DNA of 64,000 nucleotides from Plantago major (GCA_026545765.1 JAIFAC010000423.1:1-64000); one strand, 5' to 3'; positions 11,881 through 23,901 are shown, counted from the first letter of the stretch. Notes: generated by a model not told the origin, from the sequence alone. Numbers and translations are program-made.

Positions 11881-13235
11881 TATTTACATAGAACAAATTT
11901 TAAGAAAATTAACATCTCTTCATCAAACAAAGTATTATCAAGCCCTACTATATGGCAATCACAAGCGAGGACTAACCATTCATATTATGACAAGGGAGAC
12001 ATCCACAACTTCACAAGTGACTTCAATAACATGTTCATTTGCAAACAAAGCATCACGATATGAATATCATGAGAGACAAAATAACGATTGTGCTACTTCA
12101 CCAATTTTCAAATCCACCAACCAAATTCAATGAATATCACTGAACACCGTTTGATGTAAAAAATCATACATATGTTTGTTTTACATCACTACAAGGCAAC
12201 GAGGCTCATACGCCTTCAAAGAAAAAAACAACATACAATCGACTAAGTAACGATCTATCAAACTCCGAAAGCAGACTCTCGGTCCTACCACACACCACTA
12301 AGATGCCTCTCAAAAAAATACCAACACACAAAGAAAAGCACAAAGACTCCTCATTACTTCACTCCATGCGCATAACTCGCTTCAATTTCGGAAAGAATCG
12401 CCCCAAACGCAGCCTTGCCTCCTTCTTCTTCCTCTCCATGATCCAACACCTCTTCTTCCTCTATCAGCGCATCGCCTCTAACTTACCACAAAACCTCAAC
12501 CGAAACACCCAACTCCGGTTATCATCTGAAGATATGGCTCCCAACCACGATCTTCATGCTCCTTTCTCCCTCATCTTGTGCATTTCAGACACCCGCCTTA
12601 TTTGTGAGTAGAAAGGAAGGGGCCGTGATCGATAAAGTGAAGGAGAGGAAGAGGAATGAGAGTGATGGTAGGTATGTGTGGGTGAAAGTATTATATTGGG
12701 TTATTTTGAGGCAACTTGAAATTTCTAGAGTTTTTATCCAAGTCAAATAGTACTAATTGAATTATACGAAGTGAAAAGAGTTGCTAGTATTTCAATTTGG
12801 ACAAGGCACCTTACATTTCGATCAAAAGCCTTCTCAATGGCCTTCGTCACGGCTTAATCGACCAAGGGCCTTCCTCAATGATCGACAATGACCCTCCTCT
12901 GCCAGGTTGGTTGTCCAAATGAATTTCAACTTACTCGACCAAGGGTTTACGGTCGACTCATCCAATTAAGTCTGTGAGCTTCCACCTTCCGTGACTTCTT
13001 CGACTAAAGTTATATGTCACTTCCATTTTACGACATTTCATCGGTAATGACCGTTCACTCCAAATGAATACGCCCATCCGTCAATCGTTCCATTTTGCGA
13101 ATAATGATTTATTGTCTCGGTGGATCCACATAATAATTTTATATCTGAAAGAGCTTAGATGCCATTTGTTTGAAATTACGGTGAGCATCATTTTTCGGCA
13201 TAGAACTTCTACTCTCCGACCGAGACACTCGACTC
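11881..13235 (+). other. 3' non-coding region of gypsy element 1, last part
   Basis: No supported gene. An open frame at 12303-12611 has ordinary composition and no recognisable domain; I treat it as chance. Confidence 0.45.
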
Positions 13236-13252
13236 AAGAGTGGGGGACAAAC
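13236..13252 (+). other. Polypurine tract of gypsy element 1
   Basis: 'aagagtgggggacaaac' directly precedes the TG of the 3' LTR. This is the expected primer site for plus-strand DNA synthesis in an LTR retrotransposon. Confidence 0.75.
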
Positions 13253-14236
13253 TGTATTGGCTAAAATTCATATTTAATTAGTCCGCAATTTGTGGCCCAA
13301 TCCACGACCCAATAAAAGTCCGGCTCGATCCGGACGAAAAGTCGAATCTCAAAGGTCTAGAATGGCCCTAATAATCAAGGGACCAAGCTACCTAACTCAA
13401 TACCTCGTAAACCATCCGACTTATTGACGAGCTAACTAGCTAGGCTGGCTCACCTAGCCAAGCCAACCACGAAGACCATCCAAGGTTGACAATCCAACCC
13501 ACATGGTCACTCAACCAAGTCCACAAGTGAACACTCTTCTTTGAGCCGATGGAACTAGTCAACCCACGATGGATGGTTGGACTAGTACGCCTACCGACTC
13601 AGAAAGAGGTGCCTTCTAACCCATTGAGAAGGAGTCCAACCCATTCAAATGAACTCTAAACAAATTCGCCGAAATAATGGAGAGGTGGGTATGAGAGATT
13701 CAACGGGTGGAAGGAAGAGTCTCTATATAGGAAGGAAAGGAAGAAGGTTAAGATCATGGAATATTCACAAAACAAACCCGAAGCAATCTCTCGACGCCTC
13801 CATCATTCTCAAGCTATCCGATCAACACTCTAGCTACTTACGATCATCCTCCTTCGCCTACGATCAACCACCATCATCATCGACCTTCCCAATCTCCTTC
13901 CACCTTCAACCACCATCATCATCATCATCCATCTTCCACACGACTAGCTAGCTCCCTCGAACCCAGCTCAATCTAGCCATCTCACCTGCGTTCGGCCCAT
14001 TCATTGCCGAACCAATCCACTCAGGGATAAGTCGACTTTCATCATCCTTCTCTCTATCTCCTTCAATTTACATCTTCTTCCGCCATCTTGAGGTCGAGTC
14101 CCTTCTCGACACCACACCGTGTCACCTTGGAACCTCACGTCTCAGGTTTGCTCTTGTTGCCTTGGCAGTCAGCCGGTGCCCCCAATTCATCAACTTTGAT
14201 TCGATCAGATCTCGGCGTCTACAACTAGATGTTACA
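13253..14236 (+). repeat. 3' LTR of gypsy element 1 (984 bp)
   Basis: Starts TGTATTGG and ends GTTACA, giving the usual TG...CA ends. It matches the 5' LTR from 819. A TATA-like CTATATAG lies at 13723-13730 and should drive the element's transcript. Beyond 14236 the sequence returns to the dispersed repeat also seen at 44090. Confidence 0.8.
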
Positions 14237-14440
14237 ATAACACGCATAGCGTGTTCTCACATTCTAGTGTGTGTGTGTGTGAGATCTATATTGTAAAGAA
14301 AATTTTCGATGTTATTAATCAAAACACCTACACAAGACTCATTTATAACAACATACACGTTTTAATTAATATGGATAATTTTATTGATAATAGTTCGCCT
14401 CAGATAAATTATCTAGAGACCGGCTTCTTATGAGACTTTG
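14237..14440 (+). repeat. Dispersed AT-rich repeat, right half
   Basis: Matches 44090-44375: shared blocks include 'gttattaatcaaaacacct' and 'ataaattatctagagaccg'. Together with 395-818 it forms one repeat copy that was split by gypsy element 1. Confidence 0.65.
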
Positions 14441-14444
14441 TATG

Positions 14445-14477
<33 letters not shown>

Positions 14478-14492
14478 ATATATATATATATG

Positions 14493-14532
<40 letters not shown>
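14441..14532. repeat. (TA)n / (TGTA) microsatellite
   Basis: About 90 bp of TA repeats with three TGTATG interruptions. Confidence 0.95.
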
Positions 14533-14533
<1 letters not shown>

Positions 14534-14594
14534 TAGTGTACTTGACACGCTAATCCCTCGCTTTTAGTATTGATCTATTACTCTTTATAATATA

Positions 14595-14760
14595 CTCCCT
14601 CCATTTCATTTTTATAGTAGTTTGACATTTGATTTTTTATATTTTTAAAAGAAAGTAAATAAAGTGGTAATTAAATGGTAAATGTAATAGATAGATTATA
14701 AAAATTAAGAGAGAAGGAAAGTGGCAAAAAATAATTTAAACAAATTCTAAGACTACAAAA
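14595..14760 (+). mobile_element. Stowaway-like MITE, 5' fragment
   Basis: Begins CTCCCTCCATTTCATTTTTA right after a TA dinucleotide, the terminal sequence and target preference of plant Tc1/mariner (Stowaway) elements. The matching right end is not visible, so the element is truncated or too diverged to recognise. The end coordinate is approximate. Confidence 0.4.
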
Positions 14761-15171
14761 TGTTCCATACCTATTTTAGTTTTAGTTTTGAAATGTTTTG
14801 GCTACATCAATGCGTTGGTGACTTTGTAACCACTATGTAGCACCCATGTATTGAGTCATTTTTTCAAAGAAAATGAGAAAAAATAAAAAGAAGATGTAAC
14901 CACCAATTTTGGTAGTAATAACTAGGTGACTTTGATTAGCATATTTATATATATATATACCGTGTGTGTGTGTGGCTTTTTTTAACATAAAACTATATGA
15001 ATAAACTGATCAAATCAATCAACTTATAAACCATGTATTCACGTAACATATTTATTTTGAAAGTAATTATTATAGCATATAAAATGGCTAATAAGTTAGT
15101 GCTAAATAAACCTAAATGATCGAGGGGTCATTACTCAATTGAAAACCACTACACCACTCAAACTTACTTTA
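14761..15171. other. AT-rich intergenic sequence
   Basis: Short TA and GT runs (about 14945-14975) and no supported gene. Confidence 0.5.
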
Positions 15172-15408
15172 TGTTATGGATAAATGAAAATGAATTAGTG
15201 GATGAGAGTTAGTGGATGAGAGGTTAATGTACAAGTTAGTGGATGAAGGAATTGAATGTGTGAAAGAAATTGATATGAAGAGGCGAGAACATCTCCACTA
15301 CTTGTATACATTTATCTCTTCATCCACCAACCTTCACACATTTAACTCCATCCACTATCTTGTACATTAACCTCTCATCCACTAACTCATTTTCATTTAT
15401 CCATAACA
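15172..15408 (-). repeat. Palindromic 3' LTR of the gag-only element
   Basis: Starts TGTTATGGATAAATGAAAAT and ends with its reverse complement, ending ATAACA. The arms stay complementary for roughly 90 bp. The right arm plus centre (15266-15408, read on the - strand) matches the LTR at 43236-43437. A purine stretch (CAAGTGGAG on the - strand) sits directly beside 15408, as a polypurine tract should. The left arm is an extra inverted copy of the LTR start, so this end is a rearranged LTR. Taken alone it could be mistaken for a foldback MITE. Confidence 0.6.
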
Positions 15409-16123
15409 CTCCACTTGAATGAACATGAGTTGGTGATGTTTGATACGCCAAAGATATCGTCTCATTAAAAACCTTTCTAAGAAAAATCATGTGAGATAAA
15501 ACTTAGTCAAGGAAAAAAGAATGCGGTCACGTATTCAACTCCTCGATCGATGCATCACTTTAATCTTTCAAACCGATGTAACTCCATTTTTCGGACCAAC
15601 TTCTCTTCAAATGTGTTGTACTTGGATGGAATCTTCTTCTCATAAATAATGGCGGATAATAACTTTTGTAATATTTGCACGCCTTCATGTGGAAGTTTTC
15701 AAATACTTGGAACATCATGTAGTTTCAATGTTCCATAACATCACTCAATATTATTTGTAGGTTGGACGATAAGTCTCATGACCTTATCTTTATCACATGT
15801 ATCAAATATATGGAGATAATTATACGCTATAATGTTGTCTCGTTAAAAAACCTTGGAAAAATTCAATGGACAAAAACCTAGAAAGGGAAAAAAGAGTACA
15901 GGTTGCTCATGAACGTTAAACATTCTCATTGCTTTTCAATCGTTGTCACCATTTACTCGATAAGATAAATGTACCTTCTTCATGAGGTATTGTGATGAAC
16001 ATCAAAATTCTTGCTTGACAAATGATTGGAGTACTTCGACCATGCCAATCTTGGGTTTACGTAAGTAACCTTCACAAATATTCATTCATATGCTCAAACA
16101 TCAAGTTGACTAACATTGGTAAT
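15409..16123 (-). other. 3' non-coding region of the gag-only element, distal part
   Basis: Contains two similar blocks about 375 bp apart (15463-15530 and 15838-15905) of the form 'attaaaaacctt...gaaaaa...aaaacct...aaggaaaaaagag'. On the - strand they read as T-rich blocks ending in GGTTTTTAATGAGAC, a sequence often seen upstream of the 3' LTR in plant retroelements. No gene. Gypsy element 2 begins at 16124. Confidence 0.5.
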
Positions 16124-16970
16124 TGTTGAGGTTAAGCCTCAAACACTAACTAAACTACTATAAGTCCTTATTCTAAGATCCGCCACCAACTTGATGTCCG
16201 ACCTAAGAGCTTTGTCAGTGAAACACGAAAATGACTAAGTTGCGGGGGGTTAGATGGGTAACGGTTTGCTAGTACAAACCGGAAGAGACTTTACTCAAGA
16301 GAGAGAAGAAAGCTCTCAATGTACCAATTATGAGGAAGTTATAATATGAGTTGACTTACCTTAATGTCACGGGTTCTTGTACTATATTTATAGTTATCAT
16401 ATACTTATGAAGTGGTTCATAAGATGATGCCAAGTGTATGTTCGAGGATTGGACATTAATGCTCGTCACGTGGCCCTACATGGTATGTGAAGTCCAATAC
16501 CATTGATGGGCTCGAGAGGTAGATTGGTCCTTTACCTCTCGAGGCTATTCTATTTTGCTTGGTCCGTGTGAGACCTTTAGAATGATCCGAGTTCACGAGT
16601 TGGTCTGCTCCTAGGTAACTCTGTGATTTTACCTAGACACAAGTCAGTATCTTAGAGGTTCCAATATACTCGTTTGGTCTTATTGTTAAGGTGGCGTCAG
16701 TTTATCTTGTCCGGTCCGTTTGGAATCCTAGAACGGCGGTGTTTGATATTTGGTGAGGCCATGTGACCTCTTGTGTTGAAGTCATGCACCTAGCTAGGCC
16801 TGATTTAGTTGATAAAGTGTGTCGATTGAAGCGTCTTGGTTGACCGAATGGTTCTCGCACGTGCGGACCATCTAAGGGTGGGACCAGATTGAATTGGTCA
16901 TAAGCCTTGATGCGCTCTAGACGCGCTTATAATGGCTTCTTAACGGATTGAACATATATCCGTATCAACA
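16124..16970 (-). repeat. 3' LTR of gypsy element 2 (847 bp)
   Basis: Ends TGTTGAGG / TATCAACA. It matches 34493-35329 and 61894-62743 along its length, including 'cctcaaacactaactaaac', 'ggagactttactcaagaga' and 'tgaggccatgtgacctc'. A TATA-like box for - strand transcription lies at about 16382-16393. Confidence 0.85.
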
Positions 16971-16991
16971 TATGTCCCCTTAGTTTCCAAG
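16971..16991 (-). other. Polypurine tract of gypsy element 2
   Basis: Read on the - strand this is GGAAACTAAGGGGACATA, directly before the LTR's TGTTGATACGG. The same tract, GGAAACTAGGGGACA, sits beside the third LTR copy at 62744. Confidence 0.65.
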
Positions 16992-17265
16992 TGTCTTAGT
17001 AGAAGATAGTTGTGAACCATGAGTAAAGAACAAGTGTGTTTAGGGCGTGTCCAATCGTTAAATGTGAAGGAAAAATCCCTTTTTCCGTGCTAAAAATTCG
17101 TATCCGTGTTTCAGAACTCGATATATCTCCTCCTCGACCGTAGAAAGAAAAAGATATTTGTATCCAGATATATCGAGATCCAATACGTATTAGGATCAAA
17201 GAAGTCTCATGGAAGGGTTTGAGAAGCAACCATAAAGTGATTTGTGAAATGGGTTATTTAGGCCG

Positions 17266-17274
17266 ATGAATAGT
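17266..17274. repeat. Target-site duplication of the LINE, left copy
   Basis: ATGAATAGT, repeated exactly at 23694-23702 on the other side of the LINE. The interrupted sequence continues into 'aagaggcccaataagtcg' after the right copy, matching the uninterrupted relative at 63077-63105. Confidence 0.85.
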
Positions 17275-17898
17275 TTTTTTTTGAAACAGGAAAAATATTT
17301 TTATTCAAATTCAGGAACATAAGGGATGTTCCACCATCCAGCAACCAATGTAATGGACCTCACAACCAAACCAAAAACTAAAACTAAATTACAAGAGAGA
17401 AGCCACCACCAATACATAAGCTAATAATCATTGACTAAAATGGACTTCAACTAACCTAACCAACTCTCTTTTAAAAGATTCGATAACACATGATAACCTG
17501 GTTGCTAGTATGTCGTATTCCTAAAGGACCACGCCAAGAGTAATGAAGAAAAACATGTGCACCATGACGGAGGAATACCATCTAAGCTAGAAAGGAAGAA
17601 AAGGGTGGTGATGTCCGTCATGGCCAATCGAAACCATCAAAAGAAAAGGGGTGGATCCATCAAAGTCACCAAGAGATAACTGAAAATAGTCTCAAAACAC
17701 CAAAAAAAAACTAACAGATGAATCAAAAACTTCACCAATCGACCATTCAATAGAGATCACGAAACACACTCGATCAGAAAATCGATCCCATGGCCAAATT
17801 CAGCAGTCTGAGGATAATGATCGACTTCTAAACCAGCTCCAAACCAACCATTTTATAGCTTCAAAATCTCCCTAGCTTCCCTGTCTAATCCTCGAAGA

Positions 17899-18285
17899 TC
17901 AACTCGTAGCTGCAAATACACTACCGGCATGCAAATCGCGGTAATTCGTCTCCAACTTTGAAGGCAGAGAATCAGAAAAAATCTGAATCTTGTCACAGAG
18001 CTCACCAGACCATATAAAATTAATACCCAGCCAAATTTGAATTTTAAACCAAACCTCCGAAAAAACACAATCAAAGAACAAATGGTATACATTTTCATCA
18101 CAATTTGAGTCACACAATTTGCAGTCCGCCGCTTCTTCACTGTGAAGAATTTGCCTTTTTTTCAGATTAGTCCTCATAGTGATGCGATCCAATTGAACTT
18201 TCCAAGAAAAAGCCTTCAATTTTAGCGGAGCACATGTAGACCAAACAAGTTTCGACCAAAGATATAGGATTTGTGAGAAATTCAA
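17899..18285 (-). pseudogene. LINE ORF2: zinc-binding (zf-RVT) domain
   Basis: An open stretch of 128 residues with the CxxC...HxxxxC pattern of the plant LINE reverse-transcriptase zinc-binding domain: WSTCAPLKLKAFSWKV near the start, then CKLCDSNCDENVYHLFFDC. It lies at the C-terminal end of ORF2, as usual. Confidence 0.85.
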
Positions 18286-18646
18286 CTCTACTATTTGATC
18301 ATAACCATCTTTCGAATCAGAATTTTAAAAATGCAGACTTACACCTCCAGCAATCTTCCACATCGTGTCTCGTGAACCGTCCTCGTACCTTCAAATTAGA
18401 GTTCGAAAGAATCTTCTTCCCAAGAAAACAACCTTCTACGCCAAGACCAACATAAGGAACTTGTTTCAGAAAAACCAACAAACTTATCCTGGACAGTACA
18501 CATTTTGTTAGTCTCCAAAGCATATAGACGAGGAAACAAAGACCTCAAGTTGACATTACCTCACCTCAATAAATATCCCAAAAATCGAGTTTTACTCCCA
18601 TCACCTAAAACTCTAACCATTCCACCATGAAACCACTCACTACATC

Positions 18647-20525
18647 CTACATACTGACCACATCTTCCACCAAGAGGACCAACTTACCCCACGGTTCCCC
18701 CTTCCTACACGACTCAACTACACTCGAAAACTCCCCATACTTATATTTTAGCACAAGAGCCCAAAGTGCATTTTTTACCGTTAACAATCTCCACCCCCAT
18801 TTCCCTAAAAGAGACAAATTGAACCATTCCACATTTTTTATCCCAAGACCACCAACATCCTTGCTACTACACACCAAATCCCACTTTACCCATGCTACCT
18901 TACGATTCCCACCCAAAGACCCTCCCAAAGAAAATTCTGTTGAAGTTCAATGATTCTCTTTTGGACGAAAGAAGGTAGTTTGAGGAAGGATAAGTAATAT
19001 ATGGGAAGAGAAGTGAGCACCGCTTTGAGTAGAACCACACGATCGCCAAAAGATAGATAATTGTTCTCCCATTTCTCCAACCGATTCTCCACCCTCTCAA
19101 TCACCTTAGACAAAATATGCTTATCCCTAGGTCCGGCACCAACAGGCAGCCCAAATAGATTAAAGGGGCAACCCCTATACCACAATTGAGCGCACAAGCC
19201 CAATTCATAAGAACATCCTTTTCCACTCCAATCCCCATTAAACAACTCTTGTTGTAATTAATTCTAGCCCCAAATACCACTCAAACTCAAGAACACTCAA
19301 GCATTACTAATGTTTTCTTCGCTCACCAAAAATTATGGAATCATCGGCATATTGAAATGAGATAAGGCTACATCATCTCTTCCAACCTTAACCGGAGAAA
19401 AACCTCCACTAGCACACGCCTTCTCCAAAGACGACTCGACCTCCACAATCACCGTAAATAGAAAAGGTGAAAGAGGATCACCTCAAGGAGACCCCGCCTA
19501 ACTCAACGAGTTTAATGGGTCGCCATTAATGAGAATGTAAGATTCATGAAAAAACACACTCCAAGATCCATCGACACCACCTCTCCCCAAACCCCAAGAT
19601 CCTCAAAGATATAAATTAAAAAGTTCCAACTCACGTAATCATATGCCTTCGCAAAGTCTATCTTGAACATGAATAATTTCTTCTTCTTCTTTCATGCCTC
19701 ATCGACCACCTCATTTGCTATCACAATACCATCAAGTATATTTCTTCCTAAAGAAAAATCGATTCCTTCCAATTACGCCCGAGCCTTCCCAAGTCGAATC
19801 GACAATGCTTTGGCGATAACTTTATAGACTCCACCAATTAGTGAAATTGATATTCCTCGATCATGACCGGACTTGCACACTTAGGAATAAGAGTGATAAA
19901 GGATGAATTGTGATCATGGACCGCTTTAGCATTAGCATGGAAGTGATTAAAGAAAGTAAAGTTGAATTTCAAAGACTTCCCAAAATGCTCAGAATTGAAA
20001 ATTAAACCCATGCCCCTTGACTTTTTCAAGACAACATCCCCACACCGCATCACGAATTTCCCATAGAAAACGGAGCCTCCACCGCAGATATTACAGTCGA
20101 TTTTCTTCCCATACAGCCGCCTCAAGCCATCGCATTTTGCCGATTAATGTAAAATTGAGATGCAAAATGTTCTCTCACCTTTTCGACAACTTTAGCCTCT
20201 TCATACCATTTCTTGTTTACACGAACTCCTTCAAACCTTTCCAATGTCCTTTCCTCTCAACACAATCTATGAAAAAAATTGGAATTAGAGTCGCTTTCTC
20301 AATCCATTTACTTCTTGCTTGTTGGTATTTTGTGTGATCTCTAACTCCAAAGATATTATTCAACTCCAACTGCTTGCTTCTTTTCCTTTACCTCCTCCTC
20401 ATCCAACTCCGCTTATTTCCACTTCTCATCAAGCTCCCTAATCCGCCATGACTCGCTCAACTCTTTTCTCTATATTCCAATATTTTCCTTATACCACTTT
20501 TTGACCTTTTCTTTCACATATTTCA
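18647..20525 (-). pseudogene. LINE ORF2: reverse transcriptase domain
   Basis: The catalytic box reads FQYADDSIIFG in one frame near 19325-19360, matching (F/Y)xDD of LINE RTs. Downstream blocks RLEKWENNYLSFGDRVVLLK and LPIYYLSFLKLP (18960-19110) and GGLGIKNVEWFN (18830-18865) are the standard plant LINE series. The N-terminal part includes ITLIPK near 19885. Several stops and shifts separate these blocks. Confidence 0.85.
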
Positions 20526-21290
20526 ATTTCTCCTTGATGACGAAGCCACTCCAACCTCAACTTTATAATTTAACCAATTCTTCTCCACCATTTCCTTGAA
20601 ACCCAGCTCCTTAAGACACCAACTCAAGAACTTGAACGGTTTAGGGCCCCAATCCTTTGATTCCTCCTTCAAAAGGATTGCTGCATGATCCGAAACCTTC
20701 CTCTCTAATCCAACTTGAACCACATTATGCCATTTGGTCAACCAAGATCTAGAGAGGAGAAATCTATCAAGACGACTACAACACGGAGCCATTGTCCTTA
20801 TACCACGTAAATTTGCGTCTTTCCTAAGGCAAATCCACCAGATTCAACTTCTTAATCCATTCATTAAATTCCTTCATTTCCTGACGACGTCCTCCAACAG
20901 CCCTTCCCCTTCACTCTCCTTCATTTCGAATGCCATTAAAATCGCCACATAAGCACCAGAACTCCTCCTCTCTCCCTCCATTTTTTCCTCGCCTTCCACA
21001 ACTCCCTGTTCCCTTCTGCCTTACAAGAAGAATAAATATTAACAATATCAACTGGACATCCATCCCATAAACCTGATACTCCCAGAATACCTTGATCACC
21101 CCAAAGGTCCTGTCGGACAAAAACACTACTATCCCAGATACAACATAGACCACCAGAAGATCCATTAGACCCACTAAAACCCAATTTAACATTCTCAATT
21201 ACACCACGCTTGCTCACCCGCTTTTTATCCATAAATTCCATCTTTGTTTCCGCAAGCATACAAACTCCAATTTTTCTGCTCATATCAACT
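20526..21290 (-). pseudogene. LINE ORF2: endonuclease domain
   Basis: The frame at 20936-21283 contains LAETKMEF near its start, GGLCCIWDSS in the middle and WDGCPVDIVNIYSSC further on, and a shifted frame continues with CGDFNGIRNEGE. These are landmarks of the apurinic-type endonuclease that nicks target DNA for target-primed reverse transcription. Continuation at 20523-20792 includes LDRFLLS and SDHAAILL, the last block of this domain (SDH). Confidence 0.85.
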
Positions 21291-21499
21291 CCCTCATTGT
21301 GCTCGCTTCACCCTCCTTCCCAAACCCCTGATATTAAAACTAGCTATCCAGATATCCACACTCGACGCCTCTTAGTCTTCTCAACCTCGTAACCAATGCC
21401 AATAGCAAGATTCTAACCTCCCACTCCATGAAATTTGGACAACTTCATCTTTGTCCTGATCCAGCAAAAGCCCCAAACCACTACCAATACTCCACAGTC

Positions 21500-23540
21500 C
21501 CAACGCATCGAGCTCTCCCCTTTTAAGCAAGAGTTTATTGCAGCCCTTAATTTCGGAATCTGATGGTATAATTCATTCCTCCAACGAGACAAATTTCCAA
21601 TCCGCTATCATCTTTGCACACACTTTGAAAGGTCTTCCTCTAGTCCATTTTCTTACAACTCCACCACGATCTAATTTCTTAGCTAATTCTTTCGTTGACC
21701 GATCTCATCCATCTTCCGGCCTTTCTTGCTTTTTACCGATCAAATTACCTTCAATAAAGAAATCGCTTACACCCTTTTTGTCGGGTTCTCATGGTCGAGG
21801 ATAATCGGTACAAAACAGAATGGATCATCTAATGTTCTTCCAACAATGAATTTTCTTCAACTCCCACACCAATATTGTCCGCTTCCTCGACCTTATCCCC
21901 AATCTCGTCCTTCGTCGAGAGGCGCCTATGTCAGGTTAGAGATAGAGCAATTAGATTCATTAATCTCCTATCATTTGCAAGACGATTATCCTTAACCAAT
22001 TCAGCTCTATACCCAACTTAATTAGGCCCAATAACTCATACTCGCCACCAACAAATTCCTTTCTTCATGGCCCAACTGAAAACCTATTCATGAATCGCTC
22101 CAAAAAATCCCCACCACTAACTAAATTTTCCGCTGACCCCAAAGTTTCTTTAACTCCCGGCTATAATATCGTAATTTACTTCTACCGACTCAATTTGCTT
22201 TTCCAACTCACTTGAATTTATATTCTCAAATTTCAAGTTTTTCATACAATTACTAAGATCCCGATCACCTTCCCAATCCAAAGGCTTCTCATTAAAAACT
22301 TGCCTCGTCATTATCAATGTCGAACCGCTTCCACCGACTCTTCGTCGATTCAATTCATCCACATCCGACTCTTCACCGCCGATCAATCTTCGACTTCCGG
22401 CGACCTCCTACCACCGTGATCACAAATTTTGCTTCTAATTCTAATCAGAAAACGTTATTCCAGATTTTTACCTTAATATGTTTATTAATTCGATCAAAGA
22501 TTGGTGTTTCCACTAGAATTCTCCTGCCTTAAGATCGCTTTCGTTAGAGTAGCATGAGCAATTTTCGAGTTTTGCCAACCAATTTCTGCCTTTCCAAAAA
22601 TTGTGGACACCAAGCATGCAACTAATCCCATGCACGCCGAGCCAAACGTCTTCTCCCACTAACGTCCAACTCTTCCATGGACGAATGAACTCAAACATCA
22701 ATTGCGCCCAATTTTGTTCCTCCCGTAGTATTTTCATTTATCCTCCTTCAATTCAGCCCACCACCCGAGATCACTATATCAATAAATACTTTAACCTCCT
22801 CGTACTTTTGCAAGCATCAATTCTTCCACATCCATATGCTTACTCCTTTGATGCCACAAATTTAAGGCAATTTAACTAATTCAATACAATCTTTCTCCTC
22901 GTGTGAAAGATTTAATCGCATGGTTACCTTCATTCCGATTTTTCACAACCTCGATAACCGATGATTACTACTGATTTAATTCTCTCCTCCTTCTTCTATT
23001 CTACCTCGAACCTCTCTCCTCCTTCTTCTCAATCTTGAACCTTCCTCGCTTCGCTCTTCAATCATTTCTTTGTAGCTACGACCAGATTATGTGCCGCCCA
23101 TTCTCGATGTATTGTAGGTAGCTAACATCTCGCTCAAGCCCGCCTTCCAATCATTCGAGTCACGCTTCTAGATTTCGACACATCCTCGCTCTAGTTCGCC
23201 ACAAGGCCTCCCTAACCTTTCTATCAAACATGGCCGATTAGCTAATATCTTATCATCTCCAATCCATAGACCATTCAAGGCTTCAATGACAATAGTCAAC
23301 TTCAAGTTTATTAAATCTAGCAAACGCAAAACGCTTACTTTATTCCTTTTACTTGGTACGAAGATATCTTTCACCAGCCAGAACTTTTCAAGCATCTCTT
23401 TCACATCCTTAACTAGCCAGTCTTCCGGAAAATTAGAGATGTACAAAGAATCAACATTTTCCGACATCTTTGCAACCCATTTCTTTTGAACTTCATTCAC
23501 CTTAATCTTTGAAGGTCGTGAATTTAAACCCAAAGAAGGT
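21500..23540 (-). pseudogene. LINE ORF1 with N-terminal RNA-recognition motif
   Basis: At 23168-23533 the - strand reads SLYISNFPEDWLVKDVKEML, the RNP2-like strand and first helix of an RRM, then KDIFVPSKRNK. The conserved RNP1 is lost in a frameshift. Further fragments at 22513-22737 and 22150-22386 are ORF1 middle and C-terminal parts. No zinc knuckle is legible. ORF1 proteins bind the element's own RNA. Confidence 0.75.
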
Positions 23541-23693
23541 TCTGGATATCCTACGATGATCTAGGCTAGAAGAAGGGCAGGCTTTATGGCTATGGAGATA
23601 GTGATATGGTAACTGTATGAGTGGCCGAGACCTAGGAATGGCTCTAGTCGACGCCTTCCTACTTTCTCTCATCTTGCTGCATATTCAAAGAAC

Positions 23694-23702
23694 ATGAATA
23701 GT
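23694..23702. repeat. Target-site duplication of the LINE, right copy
   Basis: ATGAATAGT, identical to 17266-17274. Confidence 0.85.
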
Positions 23703-23901
23703 GATCCAAGAGGCCCAATAAGTCGTCCGTCCGGCCCATAAGTGAGGATCCCGAGATAGCCAAGATAGTGGAGAATTTTCAATTAAATTTAATGGGCGTG
23801 ATGTAATTTACCAAATGTGAACCGATGCACCATCGATTGAAATGATCAACTACCGGAATTAAAAGCTATGATGCGAGGCTTCGCCTTCCCCAACTGTCCT
23901 C

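Larger units (their letters stand above)
819..14236 (+). mobile_element. Gypsy element 1 (Ty3/gypsy, Tat-like), 13.4 kb
   Basis: The two LTRs lie in the same orientation. Between them, on the + strand, are decayed gag (about 2160-2760), protease/linker (3750-4000), RT-RNase H (4380-5640) and integrase (6540-7230), the gag-PR-RT-RH-INT order of Ty3/gypsy. The RT and linker motifs (ILGRP, NLNKACPND, NAGA) and the long 3' non-coding region with a tandem array point to the Tat group. A purine tract lies just before the 3' LTR. Every domain has stops and frameshifts, so the element is dead. The sequence uninterrupted at 43670-44375 acts as an empty-site reference. The flanking 5 bp (AATTC on the left, ATAAC on the right; empty site ATAAC) match only partly. 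Confidence 0.85.
17275..23693 (-). mobile_element. L1-type LINE, full length, with an RRM in ORF1
   Basis: About 6.4 kb, flanked by a perfect 9-bp target-site duplication. On the - strand it ends in a short A tail (T run at 17274-17281). It carries ORF1 with an RNA-recognition motif (23168-23533), ORF2 with an AP-type endonuclease (about 20530-21290), reverse transcriptase (about 18900-20500) and the plant LINE zinc-binding domain (17899-18285). RRM-type ORF1 defines a known plant L1 subgroup (the BNR group described from beet). Many stops and frameshifts show that it is inactive. It inserted into the region just inside the 3' LTR of gypsy element 2. Confidence 0.9.

Noticed and set aside
12303-12750. 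Two overlapping open frames on the + strand in the gypsy 1 3' region
   Set aside because: No domain, no splice or promoter context, and ordinary composition.
15172-15408. Independent foldback MITE
   Set aside because: The right half matches the LTR at 43236-43437 and a purine tract adjoins it, so a rearranged LTR explains it better; kept as a finding because a MITE is not excluded.
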